DNA of 64,000 bases from Psettodes erumei (Eukaryota; Chordata; Actinopteri; Pleuronectiformes; Psettodidae): assembly GCA_016785225.1 (NCBI GenBank), contig JAFBJZ010000623.1, forward strand, positions 1,092,501 through 1,156,500, read 5' to 3'. The notes under the pieces were generated by a model. That model did not search any database. It saw only the letters and a program-made list of their open reading frames with translations, and was not told the DNA's origin. Made by a program: the position numbers and the translations under genes. Shown here piece by piece: positions 1 to 12,477 of the stretch. How positions within the stretch are numbered: position 1 is the first letter of the stretch; each line of letters begins with the position of its first letter.

Positions 1-736
1 TGGAAGCACTCAATGCTTCCTCCTGGGAGAAAAGGAGCCCTGACCACCTCACAGCGTTTATTGCCGTCTTCCTCTGTATCCCATCTGAACAGCAGCGTGT
101 ATCAGAAAATGTTAAATCCTGCAGAAAACCTCCTGCTTGGCCTTAAATTACCAAGTCATCGACAGGTGTGAGAGACGCAGGTGGTTTTGTCATCAAGGAC
201 AAAATGTGGGATGAAGTGGGGAGGCCAAAGAGCAGGAACACATTTGAACAAGCTGGAAGCAGATTGCTTTGCTCACTGCATTTGCAGTGGCTGCAGCTGA
301 ATGTCCAGGATTGCAGATAGGCAGCAGTTATCCAGCTGAGGATTGTGCAGAGGGTGAAACGTGAACTGTGCTCATGACCACTGACAACTGGTAGATGAGA
401 AGAAGTCTGGGTACCTGATGATGCTCTGCTTTAAGCATAAGTTGTGAGCTTTAATATCAGCAAACCACTCCTCACCAGCTCCTGGGCTTATTATGTAGTT
501 TTTAAACAACAGGTATCAGTTTTTTTCTCTGCATGCTCTTTCTTTGTCCCTGATTTGCAATCATGCAACCCAATCTTTATGGCATTTTAAGGGCAGTTAT
601 GCTGTCAAAGGCTTGTAAAAAATGAGATACTGCATATTTAAAAAAACAAAACAATGAAAACAGCATAGTCTCTGGCACTGTGTGTCATGTATGATGGATC
701 TTGATTTTTCCCTCTTTCTCCTTTACTTCTTCCCAG
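1..736 (+). other. fhod3: fhod3 intron (upstream part)
   Basis: No coding exon can be supported here. The stretch ends in a pyrimidine-rich tract and an AG at 735-736 that splices into the first fhod3 exon of the window. The earlier exons of the gene, for the N-terminal GTPase-binding part, must lie to the left of the window. Confidence 0.7.
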
Positions 737-3700
737 GATGACAAGGACCTGGTGCATGAGTTTGTGGTGGCAGAAGGGCTGACATGTTTGATAAAAGTGG
801 GAGCTGAAGCCGACCAGAACTACCAAAATTACATCCTCAGGGGTACGTACGCTGCAGAAGAGCACAGCTTTGCACTAGTAAACTCACACCACACTCTTCT
901 CTACGTTCTCCCACCTGGGTTTTACAGCTCAGGATAATGGAGGATGTTATTAATCAATCCTCTAACACTTTTCTTTCCATAAGCCCATCCAGAAACACAT
1001 GTGTTTACATGCACCATGTAACTTGATGACTCTGCTTGATGACCTCCTCACTCTCACACACTCAGAGTGTATAAACAAATTCAAATGTGTGTCACGGATA
1101 ATATGGACATTAGGCCAAGTTTAGCAGCTGGTTAATTTATTTGCCCCAAGTAGGGAAGATGAAAGATTGTACATACAGTGTGAAGTTTGGGGAGGGACGG
1201 GGGCAGCATGTTCGGGGATACTCTGGGACAATAGCACTCCAAGGTCACTACCATTTAATAGCCTGCTGTGAGGGGGCAGGTCACACACTTAAGGGGCTAA
1301 TAAAAGTTCTGGCAGGATATTGCAGATCATAAAACTAATTTCCCCTCGCCCCCTCTCCTTTCCTTTCTCTTATTTTTATTTTTCCTCATGTGTTCCTTCA
1401 TCTTTTTCTTATGTGCACTATATGGTATGAATGTAGATGAAACAGGAAGCTTGTATCCAATGTTTATGGTGCAAACTTCATTACTTCATTAAGTCTTGCT
1501 CAAACTGAGACACAGAGAGAGAGTCACAGTTTAATTGACCCTCATGATTTGGTTGCATGTTTTTACACAGTCAAATCAAAAGTCAGTCATGTTTATTCAA
1601 ATAGAGGCTCCGTGTTCCTAAATGCTTGCGCTCTAATCTTCCTATTGCTTATTGATGACCATTTCTGTCAATGGAAAAAAGACAAAGAGCAAAGGGCAGA
1701 TGTCTTTGACAAAGTGCTGTTGCTGCCCCCTGGGCAGGTTGTAAACATGAACATAATCCTTTCCTGGACTACCTGTGTCGGCTGTAATCTTTAATCTTCA
1801 ATGCGTCATCTGAACATGACCTGGTCGCTGACTGAGACAGATAAATCACACTGGGTAAATGGCCAAACAATGCGGAGGAGGAGAATGACCAGCTTTTGGG
1901 AACCTCGTAGTTGACCACATGTAAGAGATGTTAGTGTCACCGTGCTGTAAATGATGAGACCTCTTATCTTTTCACTCCTTCTTATTGTACTGTCCCAATT
2001 TCCCCGCTTCATCTCCCAGAGAATTCTGATAAAACATCTATCAATGCCTTTCTGTGGGACCTGCTTTATTCTTTCATGTGCTAATTTATCGCTTCATCTC
2101 TGCAGGCTGTACAGTTTCCCCTTGTGTGTCTCCACATCATCATGAGAAACTAAACCATACTACCACTCTCCCAAAAGCCCCTTTAACCTGTTTCAACTCC
2201 TGACCTAATTTCTCCTGACCAGCTGAGGAAATGTGGTGTGTAGTAGATCACCCTCCCTCGTGAGCCATGTGTTGGAGAACACAAGTCGAGCATGTGCTGG
2301 AACGCAGATGCACAGGTCAGAAATGTATATGGATCTGGCTGCGTTACTCTTGATGATGTCCAAGAGGAGATCTGTCATGACGATTCCCTGGAGGGGTGTA
2401 AATTAGTCACCTGAAGTTTTCACACGTGCACGCAGACAGAGAGGAAGAGAGTGAAACAACAACAGTAATTGCTTTGGTATCAAACACTGATCACTTCTAA
2501 TGGGGGCATTTCTTATTCTTTTTTTTCTTTCTTTTAGCTGTAATGTCTTTCAAGTTGAGGCCAGTTAAGAAAAAAAAAAGAATTCCGGCCTTGAACCCAT
2601 CTGTCTGGTACGCATTAAAAAAGCCCTGACAAAACAATCTTGCTCTCTTTCATGAATAAAAATCAATCTTATGTGTCTTTTGTAGTTTAAAAAAAACACG
2701 CACACACACACGTGCACACCAGTCTGCGTGCGTTTTACAGAAACAGGTTCCCAGTCTCGGCTCTCTGGAACATTGCCGTCATTGTAAAAGGTAGTTCCTG
2801 CAGCTCTCCCGACAATCTACACCGTCTAGCATTTTTGTTTTTGCTCATTTTTTTTTACATTCCATCTTCTCAAAGCCCTGGAGGTGTCTGTGGCCAGTTA
2901 GTGCTCCCTCAGTGATGTGGGTATTTTCAGGGTCTTGCCGGGGCTGGGGTTTGGCCCCTTCTCCGGGCCCCTCACACCTGGCTTGGAGGGCTTCCAGACC
3001 TGGACTTAGCTCCTTGGAGGCCTGCGTTTTTTTGGCCCAGGATAAAGCTTGTATGCCTTTATCACCCCATCAGCGGGAAAGGGTGTGAGGTCAGTGTTTC
3101 GGAGGTGCCTGTGCCATCTGGTACTCCTGTAAGCTCACGCAGTACACTCAGCCCGGATGACGTGCTGCAAACACATGGGAGCCAAAAAGGCAATGAAGGG
3201 CTCATTAGATCTATTCATTCATCATTTCAGCACAAGTATTTGCATGTTTCAGAAATGAAATGAGCACACAGGTTATGTTTCAACACAACACCTATGCTCA
3301 TTTATAATATTTGTAAAATAGTGCTCGAAAATCATAAATCTACAGTTGATGAAGTGAAAAGCTGAGCGAAGGTTTCGTAATGTATGTTTTTCTTGTTAAG
3401 AATGTTGTTTCTCAGACTGCACAGGTCTCATGGGGTGGTAAAATGTTATTTCTCTCTCGAGATGTACTCACCATTTATGTTTACATTTTAAGCTAAAGTC
3501 TTTGGCCCTCAATCTACAACTCAAGTGCGGACGCAAACGTTTCCCTATGTCAAAATAATTTATTGCTAGTAAATAGAAGTGACTTCATTGTACATCCAGG
3601 ACAAATGCTGTAATGAGAGCACTTAACAATAATATGTATTCTAATTAATAATCCATTCAGGCTTCTTACATTTGAATCATGAAGTTATTTCAGGTTTCTG

Positions 3701-5980
3701 TTACTGTGTGCATTCTTAAACATGCTTTTGTGCTATTCTGTATTAGACAATATTCTGTACAATACAAAATAACATAAGTAGTCAGAGTAATGCACCACAG
3801 CACAGTGGTTCAATGGCTTTCAAATCAAGGTAGCTTGTGCAAAAGGTCAGAGAAGTTTCTGCACTATGCTCATACTTTTTTCACTGTGTTTAAAAAGGAG
3901 AAAAGCTCCCTACGGTACTAATTATAATGAGCAAAACAGGGAGATGAGGTGGAAGAACAAATAGCAAGGTTTTTCCTGGCTCATCGTTCCACTTGTAGTA
4001 TTTACAGAAAGTAACAACTGTGTTTAATTGGTGACTGTAAAAAAAAATTGGGAGCAGCGGACGGAGGGCAGATTAAAGACAAACCAACTTGAAGCAATTA
4101 TTCCCGGCTTTGAAACGTTCACTGTTGACATTCCTCACCGTGAGCTATGTTTTTAGCTACACTTTCTCAGTTTGCGCTTCCTAAAGGCCGTGCCATTTCT
4201 GTCTGCACACTGTTGTTTACAAAACGCTCACCATCTCCAATCCTCAGTGGAATCAAATTGGAAGTGAAGCTTAAGTTTTTGATCTATAGGAATTCAGGGA
4301 ATACCTTCTTTTTTTTTTTTTTTACAGCTTTTAAAGGCAGTCTTGGCTACATTTTTGGAAAACACATTCTTAAACCTTGTATAAATTATCTTCATGCCCA
4401 TAAAGCCATATCCCATCACATGCTGTGATATACTGTACAAAATATGTACAGGCTTAAATGCTATAACTTAAAATTGTGAATTTATAGCTTCCACAGAAAT
4501 GGGAGCAGTGTGAATGGTCCAGAAGTATTTCTGTACCAAATAAGTCATGCCCGTATTTCATTTTGTGCTTTTATCTCTTCCTCATTCTTCCTCTCTCTAC
4601 CTCTCTCAACAGTATGTATATCTCTCTCTCTCTCCTGCTACCATTTTGATTTTTGTTTTTAATGATATCACGTTCTAATACTATAAATTAAAGCACCTTG
4701 ACTTCCTGGTTTCCAGAGGGAGCTGCTCTCAGGGCCTTTGTGGGAAAGGGAGATGTGCTCTCGTCAAGTGTTTCATTGCCTCTTAAACTGTCTGGGACCT
4801 GGAACACTGCTCCCAACGTAGCGCTCACTGCAGCTTTTAGTGCCGCACACACAAGCAGTAACTTTAGTGGGGCAGCGCAATGCTACAAGTGCACCCGAAA
4901 CACAAGACCCTTTTGAAATCTGGCTGTTCCTCGTGGTGTTTGTCAGTGTCGTGGCATAAAACTTTGTTTCTGATCAGCAAGGTAGAACATCCAGTGACAC
5001 ATCCGAGCAGCCGTTTTCATCTAAGCGCCAAAAGTGCGTGTATGTGATCCGGATGTCTTTTTCACTGTAAACACTTCCTTACTCCTCCTCTCGAGGCCAA
5101 ATGAGTATAATCAGAGAAAGCGACTGCTGTGCTGCAAAACTTTCGACCTCCATGGCACAGAGCACAGAATAACCACTATAGGACTAGTTAATATCTATTT
5201 TATAACCATGTCAGCATAGTTAGATGATGAACATCAGATAATTTGTAAAATAAAAAAAATATGGCTGATGGATTGAATTTGGAAGTGCAGTCATCTCATA
5301 TACTCCTCATGTGCTCATGTAGTATTCCTCAAATATATGTATATCATAAAATTATAGGTTTTTCCATTTTTCAGTAACATTACATATCAGAGTAATTCTC
5401 TTAATTTAGAATCAGGATCATTGTTGTCGGTCATATCCTGAGCCGAGTTCTTTAAATGTTTAACAGAGTGTAACTGAATTCTCCCCTTGCTGGTTTGACC
5501 TGAGCATTAAGTGAAAACCCAGGCATATTTGGGTTAACAGCGGTGTTGGAAGCTCTTGTTGGAAACAGTGTGTATTGTGTTGTCTGGCTGTGTTATAGGT
5601 CGTCTGTTCTGCGTGTGAGTGTGTGTGTTGGGGGGGGGCTTTTACTATGGTCTATCGTCTGGACAAACATTTCCATTCCGTCTGCCTAAGAGCTTTCATG
5701 CAAATGTTTCAATGCATAGGTTGCACAATGCTGATTAATATAGGTGTGATCATGTCCATGAGAGGGAAAATTAAATTTGAGAGGGAAAGCACAGGAACAC
5801 AGACCTGTGTTTGGAGTGAGGAGGAGATCTCCAGGAATGCCCTTGTTGTACCAATAGAAACTTGGAGCTAACTTAGAACTCCTGGTTTGTAATGAGATCC
5901 CATGGGAACACGTGCATGTTTTCCACCCGATCTCTCCCGCAGATCTCTGAGCCAGCCACTGAAAAACCCTCGCACACGCG

Positions 5981-6023
<43 letters not shown>

Positions 6024-9000
6024 CCATGGTACCACTATTGTTCTTTTAAGGTTTCATTCATTCACACTCAACAAGGAGACAGTTTTTGTTCTGTTTACTT
6101 CATTCTAAACATTAACCGGGAAACCAACCATCAACACCCAACCAAAAATCCCTAACATTCTTTTCATCAAAGCCAACTTCATACCTAATTTCTGAATCTT
6201 TTTTCTCATTTGGAGTGACAGGAATGACTTCATTAGGTCAGAGGAAATTAAGGAAATGAGCACTATAGTGATTTCAGCCCACAACCTCTCAACTCTATTT
6301 GCTCCGCTGGCAGTATTTTGTCTTGCCTCCAGCGTGGCCTCTTTCTCCTGTAAATTAAATCACCAGGTTTCAAACTGACTGATGTACTCAAGTCTGCACT
6401 AAAAGACACACTACTGTATATTCATTGTACTGTTTTCTACTGTTTAAACAAAAACAGTCATTTTAACACCCTTTACTTAGGAGTTAAAAATTGACCAGTT
6501 GCTCTTTGAGTAGAAAAGCATAACCTGTTTTAATGTTTTTCGTTAAGCTTAGAGCCACGTTCCTACCGGATATGTCCCACCCTGTCTTTCCCCCCGTGTT
6601 AGCCCCCTTCAGATCCCCCCTGACATGAGCAAACAGCTTGCATCTGAACCCAGTTCAACCCCACCTGTCTGGCCTATTTTCTGCCTCCCTCCTTTTTTCA
6701 TTCTCCCTTCATCTGTAGAAGTTTTCTGCTTTAGCAAACCCAAAGGCAGTGGAATTACAACCCCATCCTGGAGCCCTTTTTACTGTAACAGAATTCAGTA
6801 TACATGCCAATTATATTATAAGAATGTTTGATTTGGTTCATTTCTCAAGCTCTTATTTTATCATCTCCAACCTTGCCGTCTCAGATACATAAACTATAAT
6901 TTGGAAAAAAAATAAATCTTTTGCAGTAATGTAGCATGCAGGCAGATCGACTAAAATCCTCAGCATTCGAGTGGGTTTTTACGGCTGATTCCTGTGAGCT
7001 GAGTGTTTTTTGGGATTGAATTCAGCATATGGCTGGCCAGAACTGGAGCGAATCACACCACTACTCTCTCAAGAGCAGTAGGAATTTACCACAGCTCATC
7101 TTTCAGTTCGTTTTACAAGTGGGTGGATGTCAGGCAGTAGCTTTCCTCCAAAGTCTTCCCCATTTGGATAGGACAGGAAAAGGCTCATCTGTTGGGCTTT
7201 CCCCGCTTGTTTGTTCTGAAATGATTTTCTGAAATGTCTAAAGTACGGTAGCACCTCAAATCTGTCCACTTTACACTTTTTAAAATAAAGAGGAAATAGA
7301 GAACCAGATTTTTATTTTCCTTGTAGCGTCATAGTCCTCTTGGCTCACTTTGCCCTGCTAAACACCGCAGTAGTCCATCAGGTCTGTGGTTCCTGTGGAG
7401 CTTGTTCAGCCAAATACAGGAGAAGCAACCCTGCCACACTCCATGCTATTGTTCCATTAGGTCTGTTTGTTTGTCTTTGGGGAATTTGTTTGGGCTTAGG
7501 CCCACAATAATTGTGTCAAATGCTGGCAGACATGTATCCAGGTTTGAAAATGGAAGCATCCCCCCATTGTTTTACTGTATGGGGCTCAATGTAAGTTTGG
7601 CAGTCAGCTTGGTGACTGGAAGGGGTCTGGCAGAGGCAGTGTGTCTGGCTCTAATGGTCTGGGTGATTAGCTGAATAACAAATGGAACGTAACCCATGAA
7701 CATGTCTCATCCAGTTCATATACAGTAAGTGCTGTTTAATTGGCCTGAGTAGTAAACTTGTCTTTTCATGGGAGACATGCTGTAAATCAGAAGCTGGCAG
7801 AGGGCGCTGATGCAGGACTGATAAAGGAGGAAATCTGCCAGCATTTCACATAATAAGTGTCATTAAACATTTACATGATACATTTTTAGTCATGGCTCTA
7901 TAGGGAAGGCAGTGTCAGTCGGTCCGTCCACAGCATCAGTCCAGACCTAAATATCTCGACAGTAGCTTGATGGATTCGCGTGAAATTTGGTACACACATT
8001 CACATCCCCCTCAGGATGAAGTGTAATCACTTTAGTGGTCCCCTGACTTTGCATTTAAAGTCAACAAGTCAAAATGTTACACACATATTTTGGTTTAGTA
8101 ATGACCATCACACAAACCTCCACTGTATTTTGTGTTTGTTGGCATGCTGAACTAAGAGTGTGCACATAGTAATTGTTATACCTGCTTTACATAAGAATGT
8201 CAGCACTCTCACTATGAGAATGTTAACGAGTTGATGTTACTAATTAGCTTTAAGCATTACTGTTCCCAAGTACAGTCTCACCACACTTTTGGCATGACTG
8301 TAGATTCTTAATGACAAAAAATAATAGCTTATTAAAGTAATTAAAAATCACGCTGCTTGACTACCAGAATATCAGAGAGCAGTTGGCCCTAAAAAGATTT
8401 CCTACATTCAGCGTCACCTGAAGTGTGTCAGCTCTACAGGTAATACAGTTAATAAATGCCAGACTGATGCCATCCATTGTTAAAAATAGTAATTATGGCC
8501 ACTTTAATTATTTACTTAAGTGAGTGAGGTGAATACAAGTACAATTTACTGTATATTAAACATTATCATCCATTGTAAATGTTTTTCATGAGTAAAAGTT
8601 TGATTAAAGAAAATATTCCTAAATTTATCTGATAGTGAGGTCAGTGTTGAGTGCTGTCTATGTCATTGCTAGTGTGTGATTCTCCACTCGTGAAATTCAA
8701 ATTATTTACGAGACTATTTTGACCTAGTAGAAGACGAATATAATTAGCAAAGCACATCTAGCTCAGCAGGGTACAGGGAGGCAGATTTCTGAACTCTGAG
8801 TGCAGCTGTCAGCTAATGCAGAGCAAAACAAGATAAGGGGCTCCGAGTTGACTGTATGGGATGAATATTTGGCCCCGATCCCAAAATCCTGGTAAAATAA
8901 ATGCTTCACACTGACGGACAGTTGGCCGACCCAGTTTTGATAAATTCCTAAATGTAAGTGAAACCAAAGAGGCAGAGTGGTGGTATTGGGGTAGGTTTGC

Positions 9001-11021
9001 AGAAGGGAAGCTGTTTCTTGCATCTTCACAGATAAGGTTGTCTTTTTTGTGCATATTCGTCAGTTGGCTTGTGTTTGTGCTGCCACACCGACCCCAAAGT
9101 GCGTCTCACCTCGGCAGTGGTCAGGGAGGAGCAGCCCTTCCTGCACATTCCTGGAGCTGTGGAGGATAATTGCTGTGGTTTATGAGAGGGAGAGGCCCTG
9201 AAGAAACACTTCCACCAGATCTCAGTTGCTCGCATTTTTGCTTCCCTCTAAGTTCTGGTTCAGGTCTGCCTCCTCCAGTCACTGGTGGTGGTCGGTGGTT
9301 CCTTTCTACAGTTTGATAACAACCTTAACGTCTATTTTCTTTTAAGGCACATGTAAAAGGAAAGAAATGCAGTGTGAGAGTCCTGGACAGATGCCAGGCT
9401 GCTCATTGAACACTTCCAAAATTTTCTTCCTCTATATTCTCCCACATTATGGCTTACATTTATTTTCTAATCACAGCTTTTGAAGGCAGCTCATTATCTG
9501 CCAGCATCTCTACATGACATACACGCAAAGGGTAATTGTAATTGTTGTACCTTGTGATAAACCCAAATGAAGGCCCACATTTTTAGGTCCCAGATCAGTG
9601 CTCGAGGTGGAGATAGTCCTGTATAGACTCTGCACTCACATGCACTTCTTATTATCCCTCTTCCAAAGTTATTGATGACTGTCTGTTATAGAGTTTGAAA
9701 ACAAATCCCGGGTACTGGCCCCAAAGTCTCAGCAAGGCGTACAAGGCTGGGAATGTGCGCCATCATTTCATGATGCGATCACACTTTCAAAGCCTGAACC
9801 GCGACACACAGGTAACTGTTTCAATTCCAGAGGAGTTTCATGACTAATTTGATGTTGAGTGTGTGGAAATCAGTTCCACTTGCAGTTCATAAAGGTGATT
9901 GCTTTGAGAGTAATTAGGTGTTTCCTCAAACTGATTCTGACCAGACTCTGAAGGTTGCAGTTTCCTGTAATGAAAGGTAATTTTGTTATTATTAGTTTTT
10001 GAACAGTTACAATATCATTTTACATAAATGTTCACAGGGTAACTGCAGTCCATGTGGTTTGTGGTCCTTAAAAGTTGAATTGAACTTGAATGGCAGCTGG
10101 CATCGAATAATTCCATGAAGCAGCAGTTTTAATGAATCGTACAGAAAAGGTAATGACCGTGTGGTTTCTGGCGTGGTTCATAAGTGTTTTAATATCATCA
10201 TATCATATCACTTTTGCATCGAAACCGCTCACAAAATTAAATTTGTATATGATATGGACATTCATTCTGACTTTATTTTACTTGACTACCTGCTGCCAAT
10301 TCCCAGTTGTAAATATCTTTAAATAATGTTTTACTATAACATGTCAGAGTGATCTAAAAGTCATTTGTCTCTTCTGTCAGCAGCTGCACATTTCACGTCG
10401 CATAATGACACTTTTAGAAGCCTCATTAAGGCCACCTATCTGTTCTCACTTCAGTTTTCAGTGGACATTCTTCAAAACCCTCATTGCATCAGGGCAGGTA
10501 CTGTACACAGGTGCAGCCCAGAGATAAAAGTCTATGCAGCGCTGATATTGCAGGTCAGACATCGGCTACCAGTTTGAAAAGAAGCGTGCAGCTCATTACT
10601 CATCTGGCAAAAGGCACAGCTGTTTGTGTCTTTGTATAAAGAATGACTATGAACTGCTATTTGAGACACTATTACCATGCCAGTTAGCACTTCCAGTGTG
10701 TCTAACAGTGTACAATAGGAATCTATTCTGTGCCAGCTGTAGATCATGTCATTACTGCTGTCCCTCATCTGTCAGCAGCGGTCCTGTACAAAGTGGGGAT
10801 TTGTAGGAGAAGGTGACACTCTGGCCTGCGTTGACTGAAGGGGTTAATCATGTTTTCATAAACACACTCTGATGTGGTCTGCTTTGATACGCCAAATTTT
10901 ACCGGTTGCCAACAGCAGGAGAGGACTGTTTGGAATGCTCTGGCCTGACATGTTGCGAGTAATTAACCTCAGTTGATAAAAGATGAACTGCCGCCGCTGC
11001 TGCAGCAGTGGTCCATCAGAG

Positions 11022-11057
<36 letters not shown>

Positions 11058-12431
11058 GGCACATGCACTAATGCGTCCACCCACGTGCTCTCACGCACCA
11101 TGCACATATAGCAGCTGCACCTGGGAATTTTGGCTTATCTACAACATATTCACAATTTTCATGCTCCTCTAGGGAAGAGAAGAGGGAAAAATTATATGAC
11201 AGAAGCTGCAGCCACTCATCATAACATGTCTAAAGAAGCCCTTCTTCCTTGTAAACTCAGAAAGAGGAGGTTAGCTGGTACATTTTTGAAGAGCATGCAA
11301 GTCTTAACATATTTTATTTTGTTACTGATCACAGATCAAACTCTGTCTATTGTTTTATTAATTATTTTATTATTTTTCTTCCTGGATTTTAAAGTTCAGG
11401 CCATCTGGGTTGTCAGCTGTTGCAGGATAGCTACTTGCCCAGTTACCAATACATCCCTGAACATGATTGCTACAGACTCATCACCCATTATGTTGGAGAA
11501 AAACATAATGTGCATGACTTTTTCAGAAAGTTCTTTTATGTATTAGGCCTTCCAAAACTGTTCCCCTTTCAGTGTGTTCGTATGTTTATATTCCAGCTTT
11601 TTCCCCCGAGTCAGCTAATGTATCACCTAAAGTTGCGGTGGGTTCAAGCTGAGCTCATCCTGTTGCTGTGGTCTTCTGTGTGACTGTATTAACTCCTTAT
11701 GTGTGGATGGCAACCAAGATGCTGTTAAAAAGAAAAAAATCCCATCCAGTGTTTATCTCCCTTCCCCCATCTCCTTTCTTTAACAGAAGCTGTACACTTT
11801 TACTGCCCCCCATTGACATCCCTTGGCTCTTATTATGTTCTTATTTATGTATCCTGTTACAGATGGATGTCATGTCAGCATCCACTAAGGCGCTCTGTTT
11901 AACACCCCCCCACCCCCACCCCCTGTTGTGCCCTTCTGACGAGCGCTGTTTTTTTTTTTAGGTCTTCATCTGATTGTTGTCAATTTGAAAAAAGTTTACT
12001 TCTGCAGCAGCTCCACTCCGATAAATCACTATGGTCAGATGAATATCAGTGAAGTCATTTCCCTATGAGCCCATTCCTGTGGGCGCCTCTTCGTGTGTCC
12101 ATGTGCGCCTTCCCAAGAGAGAAAAACCCTACCTCCTTTAAAAGGTGCTGTATGTGTTTGGATATACAGCCCAGGCTGAACTAACTGGTCTCGTCATTCA
12201 TCAAAACTCTTTCACAATCATTTAAAAACAAGGAAAGGTAAAGTTTCATATGTTTTGAACAGCATGGGTTCCACTGAGACTCATGGTTTTCAAAGCACAC
12301 GCACAATCACATTCAGAAATTTAGATTAGCGCTTATTGTTCTGCTTCTATTTTTGTTTTGAGCAGGACAAATGTAATAGACTGTTTCCACAGAGCAACAT
12401 GACAAAAAACTAATCTACCCCATCTCTTCTC

Positions 12432-12477
<46 letters not shown>

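Noticed and set aside
5686..6155. Open frames rich in Cys/Val or His/Thr on both strands around 5.9-6.1 kb
   Set aside because: They are translations of the (CA)19 microsatellite; there is no splice context or coding signal.
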